DNA of 64,000 bases from Verticillium longisporum (GCA_019188255.1 JAETXT010000004.1:5332001-5396000), one strand, 5' to 3'. Positions 1 to 10,318 are shown, counted from the first letter of the stretch. Numbers and translations are program-made. Notes: a model not told the origin generated them from the letters alone.

Positions 1-1956
1 AAACGCTTTCTATTCCTTTATCCTCTCTAGGATATACTCTATTCTAACGAGAACCTCCTAGAGGGTACTATAGCTCCTATCTTTATTTTATCCTTATATT
101 TATATTATCTATCGATAGAAGGGCTTAAGGGTAATATAAAGCTCTATTAAAAAGTATTAATCTTTAAGGAGGAGGTAATCTTTAATAGGAATTTATTTAT
201 AGGGGTCGACTTTATATATATTTCTAATTAAGAAGTTTTAAATATTATTCTTCTTCTTTAAAACTTAGTTAAGTATTAAATATATTAAATTCTATTAAGT
301 CTTATTATTTAATAATAATTAAAGCTTTATTATTATTTATTAATAGAGGAGGAACTCTTAATTTTAAGCTTCCTCTATTATAATATATTAGAAGTATTTA
401 CTCTATTATAGAGAAGATCTTATTTATTTAATAATATTATAAAGCTTTCCTATTAGGCCCTTCTTCTATTAGAAGTATAGGATATTATTAGGATTATTAC
501 TATTCTTAAGAGATTAAGACTCTTATTTAAACGTTTTACTATCTTTACTATAAAGGAATATATAATTAATAAAATTAAATATATAATTATAATATTATAA
601 TTAATATTTAATAATATCTTTTTTATATAATTTAAAATAAAGAATATATAAGAGCTCGTAAATATAGGTATCGTTTATTAAAATATTATTAGAGACTAGA
701 ATATTAATAAGATTAATAATATCCTAATTCCTAATAATATTTATAATAATATTAGCTATAAAAGTACCTATATAAGTACCTAGCTATTTATAAAGTACTA
801 GGAGATATTATTATTATTACCTTTAGCTATTAATATAATATATAGATATTATAAATATCCTAAAGCGATTTAGAAAGGTCTAATAATCGTAAAAGAGATA
901 AATATCTATTAAAGAAGCTTAAAGTTCCGTTTATATCTACTTCTTCTTCTATATAAAGACTTAATTAAATCTTATATATAGACTCCTTCGATTTTAAAAG
1001 AGGTTATTATATATATTCGGATTTAGATTTAATAATAAATAATATAAAAATAAATTATTAAAAACGTTAAATAGCTAATTTATATTAATAATAAAGCTAA
1101 AAATAAGCTCTTCTAGCCTTTCTATTCGAGCCCTTAATAAAATAATAGAATATTATAAATAAAGCGGAAGAGAAGTATTTAAAGAATTCTAGGAAATATC
1201 CTCTATTAAGGATCCCTCGAATATCCTATATCTCTTCCTTAAATAGAGGCTCGAAGAAGTTATTATAGAGGCTTTAAATAATATTAGATCCTATCTTTTA
1301 TTATAGAGATTATAGATCTAGGAGCTCTTATTAAAAGTATTCCTTTTATTAAAGAGCTCTATTATAAAGATCTTATAATCCTTAATCTAGCTTATATAGC
1401 CTCTAGAGCCCTTCTTTATAATGAGAATATCGAGGGTAAAACGGTAGCTATACTAAGTAGCTATAAGGAGGTCGGGATTAGAATAATTTAATTTAGAGAA
1501 CTAAGCGTAAATAGAGGTAAAGGGGCGGGTTCTAAAGATAATAAGAGATATATCGATAATAATAATAGTATAGGAATAGCCTTAAGGGTATAGGAGCTAT
1601 TATAGTAATATTATAAATAAGCTATATTAATAGAATTACTACGTTAATAGAATTATAATTTTAGGGGAATTACCCTAGATTCTAATACCCTATATATATA
1701 TAGGTATAAGCGTATTAGATGATATAAATAGAATCTTCTTTATAGATATTAATAGAAGCTAGTAGCCTAGTTAATTAAGATCTTTAATACCCTATTAGAG
1801 GCTATAGGTTCGAATCCTATTATTAGTATTATTATACTATTAATAAGAGACTCCTTCTTATTAATAGTACGACTTTTTAATTAATCGGATAGGCCTTTTT
1901 ATAGGTCTTAGGGCTTAGAATAGCTATATTCTAGGCTTAAATATATATTTAAATAT
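1..1956. mobile_element. RIP-degraded AT-rich island (unidentified repeat)
   Basis: This stretch is very AT-rich and almost lacks CpA and TpG dinucleotides while keeping CpG and accumulating TpA, which is the directional signature of RIP acting on both strands. No open frame of useful length survives. The right boundary is sharp at about 1956/1957, where ordinary-composition DNA encoding a sugar-transporter fragment begins. The left end lies outside the window, so the element class cannot be given. One tRNA-like relic is embedded near the right end (1758-1828). RIP requires duplicated DNA, so this was probably a transposon; that part is inference. Confidence 0.75.
1758..1828 (+). other. tRNA-like relic inside RIP island
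   Basis: A perfect B-box (GGTTCGAATCC) sits in a 5-bp T-stem (ATAGG/CCTAT) with a 7-nt loop. An A-box-like stretch TAGCCTAGTTAATTAAGA lies upstream, matching the usual TAGCCTAGTTGG pattern after G-to-A changes. GCTAGTA can pair with TATTAGT over seven positions, two of them G-U. The acceptor pairing overlaps the A-box by two bases, so the fold is not canonical. It may be a RIP-mutated tRNA gene or a tRNA-derived SINE head; it is unlikely to be functional. Confidence 0.35.
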
Positions 1957-2282
1957 TGCCGCCACCAGCCATTTGCTTGATGAAACCTTTGTTCGAGACA
2001 ATGCCACCATTCAAGTTGATTTCTAGTACTTCTCATTAGTCGATACTTCTTGCGCATTGCTGGAGGTTACGGGTACGTACGATATCCGTCAAGTGATGCG
2101 CTGAAAGCACCGGCCATGGCGATGATACCAGCTACCTTGTACAGTCGCATAGTGGCCCACACGCTGAGATCATCACTCTTCGCACGCATGGGACCGAGGG
2201 CCTCGTGGAAAGGCCCTTGGGACTTTTCGTCCCCATGACCGCGGCCCTCCACCATGTCGACTTCAGGGTTTTGCTTATCCAT
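1957..2282 (-). pseudogene. MFS sugar transporter, 5' fragment truncated by RIP island
   Basis: The gene starts at the ATG at 2282. Exon 1 (2282-2081) ends in the motif SVWATMRLYKVA...FSASLDGY, followed by a GTACGT donor. The acceptor CTAG gives exon 2 from 2022, reading QINLNGGIVSNKGFIKQMAG. DGYQ-x-NLNG followed by a G-F-x-KQ motif is typical of the first transmembrane segment of fungal hexose/maltose permease-like MFS transporters. The frame then runs into the AT-rich island near 1956, so only about 90 of the usual 500-550 residues remain. It is divergent from the GH79 gene with about 0.9 kb between starts, which suggests co-regulation before truncation. Identification as a sugar transporter is good; the substrate is unknown. 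Confidence 0.6.
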
Positions 2283-3191
2283 TGTGACTTTGTGTTTGTG
2301 AGACGATGATGCACTCTGCCGATCCCTTTTGAAGCTCATGGGTCGGGTCATCCTTATACCAACCGCCAATATGCGTCTACAGCATGTCAAGTCAGGGAGC
2401 TGGTTCTCAATGACCCCAGGTGAACCCCATGGGGTTGGGGGTGGTGTAATGTGTCTGTTCCCCCACCTTCTGACAGTAAACCGTCAATAGCTAGCCTTCC
2501 CATCTAGCGCTAACCGAACAAAGCTTGTCTGGTCGCGGTATTACGTGCAGTAACTTTTCTCGCGATGCGTGCACCCTGTTTGGCTCGCTTCGTGCCGACT
2601 CAGCCGTCACTGCCGTCAGTGCCGGCATTCGGCCCCTGAACACGCGAGGCTCGGAGCAGAATCTGGCCTGACGACAAGGGCTATTTTGGCAAATCCGTAA
2701 AGAACCGTTGGGAAAATCCTACCTCGTGATCTTTATCCGTTGACACCTGCCCGAATGCAAGCTCAATCAAGGCCCCGATTTCCAAGCCTTAGTTCTGAAA
2801 ACGTGCCGCGGTAGCATGTTTCCCATTGGAGCTCGGTACTCTTTCACGCGATCACTGTCGTGTTCCTTTGCGAGTATGTCCCGACGCGAGTCTGGGGATC
2901 CGGGGAGCCTGAACCCCATGGGGAAGCTCGTTGCGCGGATCATCAAGCTGCTGACTACTGGGTAGTTGTTGTAGTGGGCTGCTCCATATTGCCTTTCGTC
3001 GAAGCTTCACGTCCACCCATGTGAACTCAATTATTTGGCTGCATGGATCGGCAGGTACGTAGGCTTTGGTCTCATATAATGAGCAGTCTGGAGCCCGTGT
3101 AGCTAGGTCCGTCCTGCATCATCACTAGATCGACCTCTAACGATCATCCTCTCCAGTCTTCATCACAATTACCAGAATCAGAACTGTCGCC
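2283..3191. promoter_or_regulatory. Divergent promoter between transporter fragment and GH79
   Basis: No gene is visible here. For GH79 a TATA-like CATATAATG lies at 3074-3082, about 110 bp before its ATG. CreA-type carbon-repression motifs (SYGGRG) are present at 2892-2897 (CTGGGG) and 2900-2905 (CCGGGG), with inverted-orientation matches at 2414-2419 and 2461-2466. The 14-mer TGAACCCCATGGGG, with a palindromic CCCCATGGGG core, occurs exactly twice (2421-2434 and 2910-2923). Carbon-catabolite control is plausible for such genes but is inferred from motifs alone. Confidence 0.45.
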
Positions 3192-6100
3192 ATGGCTCCT
3201 GTCCTGTCCAAACTTCTTGTTCTGGGGCAGCTAGGTTGCGCGTCTGCTCTCACGTTTGCCGTGCCATCAACTGTCCCGTCGAATGCAAGCCCCCAGCTAG
3301 CTGCGGCCCCTGTGGGAGTCTCGTGGGTTGCCTCGACTATTGAATAATCATCCAAGAGTGCTCTAACGTAATCCACAAGCGAGTGGTTCACCCATGCGAG
3401 TGGTTCACTTCACCCCGACCCGACAAACATTCCGAGGAAAACCTCAACCCAAACGCCGTAAATCAATTAAAATCACTCCTCCTCGTCTTTTGCAGACGAT
3501 GAGATAGCTACCTGACAAGTTCTCGCGTTGTGGCCGGTCTTCCCGCATACGCTACAGCATCGTTTCTTCGGCTGGGACCACGACGCGGGACCCGGGTTCT
3601 GCAGCGTTTCCTCTTTTATCTGGATATCTACTTCCTTCTGAGCAATCTTGTCCTGTCCCTCGCCTACAGCCATGCTTCCTCCTTCCCGGAGACGTAGCTT
3701 TTTGGCCCTCCGGCGTCGGCTTAGTGTAGCATTTTCCTCTCGAAGGATCATAACCTCTGACTTCAAAAGAGCGATCTGGTGCATAACACCCCGCGTCCCC
3801 TTCGCAAGATAGTCAACAGCATCTAAAATTGACGTTGGGGAGCTTCCCTGGTGGCGTGAGATTCGCCCTTTGATGAAGTCAGTCTGGGAACCTGCCTCGA
3901 GCAGGTTAGTGGGCGTCTTAGAGACCCAAGAATCACGCTCCCCGTGGGACGTCCCCGGAGGCGTCGTCGTCCTCAACCTCACATCCAGCTTTGACAGGAC
4001 TGTTTCCGGGTTATGGGGGACAAGCCCCGCTCCTCGAAAGCCTCCCTGGATGTTTTTTTCTGTCATTGCTTGCTGAAATGCAGCCGAAAACGCCGGGAAG
4101 AAGTCCTCTTTGCTGATGTGCGTTGTACCCGCCCTCATCCTATCCTCGATTTGCCGACCGTATGCTTTCTTTAGTGGGCCAAAACACCCAACATCGAGAG
4201 GCTGGAGTAGATGTGACGAATGAGGAGGCATACAGAGTGTGATGATGTTGTTCTCCTTGCAGTAGAGTTCGAAGTCGACCGAGTGGTGACTTTCGTGGCC
4301 ATCCAGGATCAGTAGGCGATAACCGCCCGAAGTACGGGACTTTGTATGCCTGTCAAAATGCCGAATCCATTCCAGACCAATATCATTCGTCGTCCAGCCG
4401 TTTGGAGATGTTGCGATTCTCCAGTCGCGAGAAATCGCGTCGTCCTGGTACCAGCTCGAGAGGTGGTACTTGCCCGAAACCACGATGAACGGCGGGACGG
4501 AGAAACCCAACGCGCCAACGCCCTGGATCACCGTAACCCATTCCCGGTTGCCTGGCTGCCTCATCTTCACATTGGACCGTCTTTCCGAACTGGTCACGAC
4601 CATTCCGTTGGCGATAACGCCCATCTGGAAGCCGGTCTCGTCAAAGTTGTACATGTCAGCCTCTTGGATGCCGTACTTGGCGATCATGTTATGCACGAGG
4701 CGGAACCACGCGTTTATCGCGTCCGGATCTTCGCATTGGGCCCTCTTGTAGTCGTACTTGCGAAAGAAACGCGTCCGGAGCTCTGGTTGCCGTTTGACGA
4801 AGTTTGCGGCCCAGTTCTTCCCGACGCGTGGCGCGTCACGGTCGGCAAGCAGGCGATTCGCCATATCTCCGACCTCACCCAACCGGGGAGGGTAAGATCG
4901 CGCATCTAGGTCAAGGATATATTCGACAATAGTTTTCTCTTCTAGTACTGTTAATTTGGCAGAATTGGGCGGGCTTTCGCGTCGGGAGGGTTTGCCCTTC
5001 TGGCGTCGGAGGAGCGTCGTTAAGGGGACGGTGTAGATCCTCGCAGCACTCCGGGCGCTTAGGTTCGGGTCATTGTCCATAGCTTGGATAGCAAGGAATA
5101 ATTGACCTTCTTTTGAAAGAGTCTCCATCGCGGGCGGAGGTGGAATCTGTAGAATTCAGGTGTAGGTCGTGGGCCCGGGCGAAGTGAACCACTCGCTTGG
5201 GTGAACCACTCGCTTGTGGATTACGTTATACTTACTTGCTTTCCAAGATTTGAGTTCTTCGCTTGGCCCGGTTATTTCGACGATGTCGCCTCGACAACCA
5301 AATGTCTCCAGAACCTCAAAGATGTGAGTGGCACTTGGCCACCCATCCGAATCGGCGGAACCACCCAGTAAGCAGTCTTTGATATAGTCTAGGGGTTCCA
5401 AAAACTGACTTAGCATAGGGATCGCGCTACTTATGATGCCTCATCCAGCGCGGCGGTTACGTACACGGTTGCCAGCGCCGGAGCTGCGCCAGCGTCTCTG
5501 ACCTATGGACCCTCGTTCTTTTCGTTAGCAGCCGAGTATGGTGGCAAGGTCGTCATTGGCCTGAACCGTCGACTGAACAACCAAGCCAACACTATTGCGG
5601 CGGCGAAAGCTGCGAAGGCAGCAATGAGAAATCTGTACTCCATTGAGCTTGGCAACGAGCCCAACTGTAAGTTTTTGACCGACGCCTCTGTTTTCCTCTT
5701 GCTGACTGGTTTCGTCACCAGTTTTTACCAGCAGTGACCCCATCGCCGGAGGAAATACTTGGAACGCTGCTGCCGACTACGCATCTCAACTCAGTTGGCA
5801 GAAGGCGGTGGGCGGTGCTCTCGGCGGTTCAAACCAGTTCTCGGCTGGTGTATACTTTGGAACTTCGCCGATGAGCATCAAGGGCCTCACTGGACAGGAA
5901 GGGAGCGCGAACTCCTTCGTCAAAGACTACTGTTCCCACAATTACCCACAGTCCCAGAGCACTGCCGACCTTTCGAAGTTGATGGACCACAGCGCTATTA
6001 AGACTCAGATCCAGCCGTTTGCCGCCGAAATCTCTGCTGCTAATGCCGAGGGCAAGCCCCATATCTTTGGAGAGACCAATTCTGGTGAGGCGATTCGCTT

Positions 6101-6815
6101 GAGCGGTGATGATTCTGTTCGATGCTGATTCGTGTTTTCCAGCGACCCACGGTGGTGGCGGCATCAGTCCGACGTATGGTGCAGGTCTGTGGGTGATGGA
6201 CTACGCAATTCAAGCGGCCATTCTGGGAACCAATGTTGGTCTTAACCTTACTAGCCTGTAATTTCGCTAATGAATTCGACTTCTAGGCTCTCTATTTCCA
6301 TCACGGCACCATCGGGAACTGTAAGTCTGGTTCTCAGAACGACTACAGGAGGACAAGGCTGACACAGAACAGGCCAGTACTGCTGGTGGGGTAAATTCAC
6401 CGTTGGTGCTCCGTATTACGGTGCCATGATGGCCACCATGGCTCTAGCAGGTGCCGACAGGATTGCCCCTCTCGACGATGGCAGCACCCGTTACGGTGCC
6501 TATGCCATTTACAAGAACAACCGCCCTATCAGGGTCCTCCTTTACAACTCTGACTACTTCACCAGCGGGACCCGGACAACGCAGACGTACACGCTAACAG
6601 GGCTGACTTCGTCCAAAGTCACTGCTAAGCGCCTGACTGCTGCGTTCTCCACTTCCAGGGTTGATAAGGGTCAGTCTCCCACACTGGCGGGACAGACTTG
6701 GACGGGTGGATCCTGCAATGTGAAGGGTACCGAAGTCTCGGAGAGTGCGACTGTATCCGGTGGTAAGGCTACTTTCACTGTCGGTGCTTCTGAGGCTTTG
6801 CTGGTGTACCTCTGA
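3192..6815 (+). CDS. Secreted GH79 beta-glucuronidase, transposon in intron 1
   Basis: Seven exons can be spliced: 3192-3322, 5248-5367, 5419-5666, 5722-6084, 6143-6234, 6287-6320, 6373-6815, giving 476 aa. This is a normal length for fungal GH79, which release glucuronic acid or 4-O-methyl-glucuronic acid from glycans. A hydrophobic N-terminus indicates secretion. GVS-FEFFAWPGYF joins exons 1 and 2. ELGNEP (about residue 163) carries the predicted acid/base Glu and FGETNS (about 284) the nucleophile Glu. The C-terminal beta-domain ends in ALLVYL. Apparent stop codons all fall in introns with good GT/AG borders and preserved phase. Intron 1 would be about 62 nt without the 1.86-kb pogo-type element it carries, so the coding frame is intact but splicing of a roughly 1.9-kb intron is uncertain. 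It faces away from the transporter fragment and is followed by GH78. Confidence 0.88.
3366..3411. repeat. Left terminal inverted repeat of pogo copy 1
   Basis: Begins ACGTAATCCAC and contains two direct copies of AAGCGAGTGGTTCAC starting at TIR positions 12 and 29 (17-bp period; the second starts with an A-to-T change in this arm). Likely paired transposase-binding sites. Confidence 0.9.
3473..5128 (-). CDS. pogo/Fot1-type DDE transposase with C-terminal zinc knuckle
   Basis: The 551-aa protein is complete. Order: N-terminal Psq-type helix-turn-helix (about 1-45), Tc5/CENP-B-type DNA-binding helices (about 60-130, VGKNWAANFVKRQPELRTRF), then a DDE_1 catalytic core. The predicted catalytic Asp residues are D163 (YNFDETGF), D276 (LLILDGHESHHS) and D312 (LLQPLDVGCFG), with 35 residues between the last two. 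A coiled-coil-like stretch (about 435-475) follows. The C-terminus has a CCHC knuckle, CSVCGKTGHNARTC. The start at 5128 is the first ATG and precedes the helix-turn-helix directly. It is homologous along its whole length to the transposase at 41031-42684. Confidence 0.93.
   Translation of the reverse strand: METLSKEGQLFLAIQAMDNDPNLSARSAARIYTVPLTTLLRRQKGKPSRRESPPNSAKLTVLEEKTIVEYILDLDARSYPPRLGEVGDMANRLLADRDAPRVGKNWAANFVKRQPELRTRFFRKYDYKRAQCEDPDAINAWFRLVHNMIAKYGIQEADMYNFDETGFQMGVIANGMVVTSSERRSNVKMRQPGNREWVTVIQGVGALGFSVPPFIVVSGKYHLSSWYQDDAISRDWRIATSPNGWTTNDIGLEWIRHFDRHTKSRTSGGYRLLILDGHESHHSVDFELYCKENNIITLCMPPHSSHLLQPLDVGCFGPLKKAYGRQIEDRMRAGTTHISKEDFFPAFSAAFQQAMTEKNIQGGFRGAGLVPHNPETVLSKLDVRLRTTTPPGTSHGERDSWVSKTPTNLLEAGSQTDFIKGRISRHQGSSPTSILDAVDYLAKGTRGVMHQIALLKSEVMILREENATLSRRRRAKKLRLREGGSMAVGEGQDKIAQKEVDIQIKEETLQNPGPASWSQPKKRCCSVCGKTGHNARTCQVAISSSAKDEEE
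5181..5226. repeat. Right terminal inverted repeat of pogo copy 1
   Basis: Inverted copy of 3366-3411 with 45 of 46 positions identical, followed by the TA target duplicate at 5227-5228. Both 17-bp-spaced AAGCGAGTGG modules are perfect in this arm. Confidence 0.9.
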
Positions 6816-7756
6816 GGTGTCAATGTACTTTGGATCAAGTGCCACGTGGTGCCAGGGTGCGGGCTGTAGGACCACGTAGCTGGGTCGGCTTGTATCTAGT
6901 TCAGGTTTGAGGCTCATAGGTTTGATGATGAGATTTATGACAAATGATCCAAAATATCTTACCGGATCGAACAATGGTGCAAGTGGTGCGCAGTTTCTTT
7001 GAATGAACAGCGTATGTGCAATAGTGGTAGTAGATTTTGCGTATACATGAGGATCATGGTTTGAAGAACGCAGGACTTCGTACGCGTACTGTGAAGAAAA
7101 CGTGGATGCAAACGTTCTTTTTCGTTGTTCTTTCAACACGTCTTTCTGATGGACATCCTCATCGTTTTACCAATTGCCAAGTGAGTCGGAAATTAAAGCC
7201 TGTTAGCTGCGTAATTCGCGACTCTGAAGGTAGATTTTGGTCCTTTCGATACCCGATGATGCCCTCAGGCAACTTCCAATGTGTTTCTGTCATTTGGTCC
7301 AGCAAGACAGACCTGGAACGCACCTTTCGGCCAGAGGACGCCATACCAAAGCCATAAGCAAGTCAACTCCCCAAAGGTCTCCGTCTTTTCCGCATTATCC
7401 GTTGTGTCCGTCTTCCTGATTATATGTTCGACATATAAGAAGAACGTGGCTTGAAAAATGCCCGGATGAGGACCCTTCCCCGCATACACCGGCACTTCGG
7501 CACCCTCGTGCGCCCGCCCCCCGCGTACCCCCACCGGGAAACACGGCACCCCTCGTGCAACATTAGGAGGCTCACAACACAACGACACCTGATCATGGGG
7601 TGGCTTACCGGTTGGTATTCACCCGAGGAAGGAAGCTATTTGCGTCGCAGGAGCTCCGGTTCGCACCGCGGCTGCTTGGTTCAAATGCTGTAACAGGTCT
7701 GCTCGGCGAAGGCGGGATGGCGACCACCCACATTCCCTTTGGCCACCAACGCAGCC
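6816..7756. other. Intergenic region, GH79 3' end to GH78 promoter
   Basis: No coding potential is convincing here. A TATA-like ATATAAG lies at 7433-7439, about 320 bp before the GH78 start, within a short inverted ATAT..ATAT context. The rest shows nothing recognisable. Confidence 0.4.
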
Positions 7757-10318
7757 ATGACGACGAAGGAAGAACAGACTGTGAGTTCGGGATGCTTCCT
7801 TGACTTGATCGAAGTGTGGCTTACCACGGAAGAATTGTAGATCGTCAACAAGCTCCAGGCGAACTGGGTCTGGTCGCCTGACTGGGTCGACTCCTCCAAG
7901 AGCAACACGGTCGGCAGGATAGCAGTCTTCACCCGCCGTTTCGTCGCGGACTCCAAGCCCAGCGAATCTTTGCTGCAGCTTTCGGCAGACACGCGATACA
8001 AACTCACAGTGAATGGAACGCGGGTCGCTGTAGGGCCCGCGAGAGGGAGCCCGTTGATATGGTACTACGACACCATCGACATTGCGCCGTTTGCGCAAGC
8101 CGGAGAGAATGAGATCAAGATTGAGGTTCTGCGCTGTTTCTCCTCGTCACGGGGCGCCATGCCGTTTGAAAGAACTGCGATACCTGGCTTGACGGTCGTG
8201 GGGTCTGTGCAAGCTGGCGACCACTCCATCGAGCTCGACTCGGACCAGGGCTGGGAGGTACAAACTGATGACAGCATCCTCTTTCCAATGGGCCTCATTG
8301 ACGACAACTTCTTACACGTAAGAACCTAATGCAGGCGTATTCACCATCCATATGATATGCTCATCGCCATGCTTGCAGATTTACGAACGAGCTTCTCCAC
8401 AAGCCCTCGGGCCACTTGCGACACCAAAGCCGTGCAACATCAAGACGCTGAACGGCGAGCTGCCCCCCTGGCGCCTGCGTGCACGATCGATACCCATGCC
8501 GACACAAGAGGCCATCAAGGTTAATACCGTTCGTTTCTGCGAGAGCACTCTTTCTGCCGATGAGTGGGCTCGCTCTCTTTCAGGGGCGAATCCATTGACT
8601 CTGCCGGGGGCAAGTCGACATGTGCTTGAGCTTCAGGCTGATGTCCACTCAACCGCCTTTGTACGCTGGACGTTCAGAGCGGCATCACAGTCTCAAGTCA
8701 AGCTGAAAGTAACATACTCGGAAGGATACGAGCTCGAGCCTCGTGCATACCCATTCTTCCGCACCAAGGCCGGTCGCTTGGATGCAACGGCTGGCCGAAT
8801 CATCGGACCATACGATGAGGCGGTGTTGGACATTTCGGCAGGCAGCCAGGTTGTCTACGAACCATTTTGGTTCCGCACGTTCCGCGTCTTCCGTCTTGAG
8901 GTGGACGTCGGACCCGAAGCGGTCGAGTTCGTGTCCCTTGACACGATGCAGACACATTACCCACTGGAAGTCAAGGGCAGTTGGTCCGATCACAGCGACC
9001 CGCAAGGCGCGCAGATGTGGGATGTCTCTATACGGACCATGCGTAACTGCATGTTCGACGGATACTCGGACTGCCCATTCTACGAACAGCTCCAGTGAGT
9101 CAATGATCAGTACTTGAGCGGTAAGGAAAGCTCGACTGACACGATTCCAGATATTCAGGGGACACCCGCGCAGTCGGCGTGTTCCACTACTTGATCTCCG
9201 GCGACGACAGACTCATGCGGCAGGCCATCACGACATTTGCCTCGTCCGTCACAGCAGAAGGCCTGACGCAATCCCGTTTCCCGTCCCACGTACCGCAAAT
9301 CATCGCGGCATTCCCTCTACTATGGATCCTCCAAGTCTACGATCACCATCTCTACTTTGGCGACACTGCCTACGCGCGCAGTTTCATACCACGCATCGAC
9401 GGCGTCCTCGACTTCTTCGACCGCCATGTCGACGAATTAGGTCTCGTCAGCGGCCTCCCGGAAGACGTCTGGCAGTATGTCGACTGGGTGACAACTTGGG
9501 GCGCCACCGACGACCACCCGGACAAGGGCGTGCCGACGTCCGGCCGTACGTCAAACCGACACACCTACTTCAGCATGCTCTATGCCCTCGTGCTCCGACA
9601 CGCAGCGAGCCTCCTCCGTGACGTTGGCAGGCCAGGCAACGCAACAGAGTACGAGGCCCGGGCCGCGAGCCTCACAAAGGCAGTCCGAAAGCACTGCTAC
9701 GACGGCCGCTTCTTCACTGACTCGACCGCCGACGTCGCCGACGAGCTGGCATACTCGCAACACTGCCAAGTCTTCGCCGTACTGTCGGGGGCTACAGAGG
9801 AGCAGGAACACGCTCGGATCCTGCGAGAATCGTTTGCGGACACAAGGTTCTCGAAGTGTTCATACATGATGCAGTTCTACGCCCTGCGGGCCTTTTCACT
9901 GGCGGGTGGCGAAGCGTACGAGACGTACTACGGGCACGTGTGGGCGCCGTGGCGGAAGATGCTCGCCGCGAACCTGACGACCTGGGAAGAGGAAGACGTG
10001 CGGCAGCGATCTGATTGCCATGCCTGGGGCAGCGTCCCGCTGTACGAGTTCTGCACCGAGGTGGCGGGTGTCCGGCCGCTTGCGCCGGGCTGCGCGAAGG
10101 TACTCTTCAAGCCTTGGGTACGGTTGAGTGAGAGGATCGACGCTGCCGTGGCCCTTGGCGGCGAGAACGTGGCTAGGGTGTCGTGGAGGAACGGAACCGA
10201 AGGCGAGCGGTTTGTTGAGCTCACGTTGGAGAAGCCAACAGTGGTGGTGAGTCAGCTGCCTGGTGGTGACGAGGTGAACCATGGTATGGTCCAACACCTG
10301 CATTTGTTGGTTGAGTAG
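7757..10318 (+). CDS. GH78 alpha-L-rhamnosidase, intracellular
   Basis: Four exons (7757-7780, 7841-8317, 8379-9094, 9151-10318) encode 794 aa. The protein hydrolyses terminal alpha-L-rhamnose from glycans or glycosides. The N-terminal half holds jelly-roll domains (LQLSADTRYKLTVNG, then QVKLKVTYSEGYE). The (alpha/alpha)6 catalytic barrel starts near residue 390 with the family signature DGYSDCPFYEQLQYSGDTR, which carries acidic catalytic residues, and later HAWGSVPLYEF. No signal peptide is visible, so it probably acts inside the cell on imported oligosaccharides. The tiny first exon (8 codons) is chosen because only this ATG joins in phase to exon 2 through a GTGAGT donor; the ATG at 7719 is out of phase. 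It lies in the same orientation as GH79, with the transporter fragment divergent upstream. Confidence 0.9.

Larger units (their letters stand above)
3366..5226 (-). mobile_element. pogo/Fot1-type DNA transposon, copy 1 (intact)
   Basis: The 1861-bp element is bounded by 46-bp terminal inverted repeats differing at one base and is flanked by TA on both sides (3364-3365 and 5227-5228), the target duplication of Tc1/mariner-pogo elements. It carries one full transposase gene on the minus strand and has normal base composition with no RIP. It lies wholly inside intron 1 of the GH79 gene, in opposite orientation. An intact transposase plus near-identical ends suggest a recent arrival that may still be mobile; activity is inference. 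Confidence 0.92.

Noticed and set aside
3192..6815. GH79 as a RIP-damaged pseudogene because of stops after VASTIE and after GGTTQ
   Set aside because: Both stops fall in introns with good GT/AG borders; splicing all six introns keeps phase and gives a normal 476-aa enzyme.
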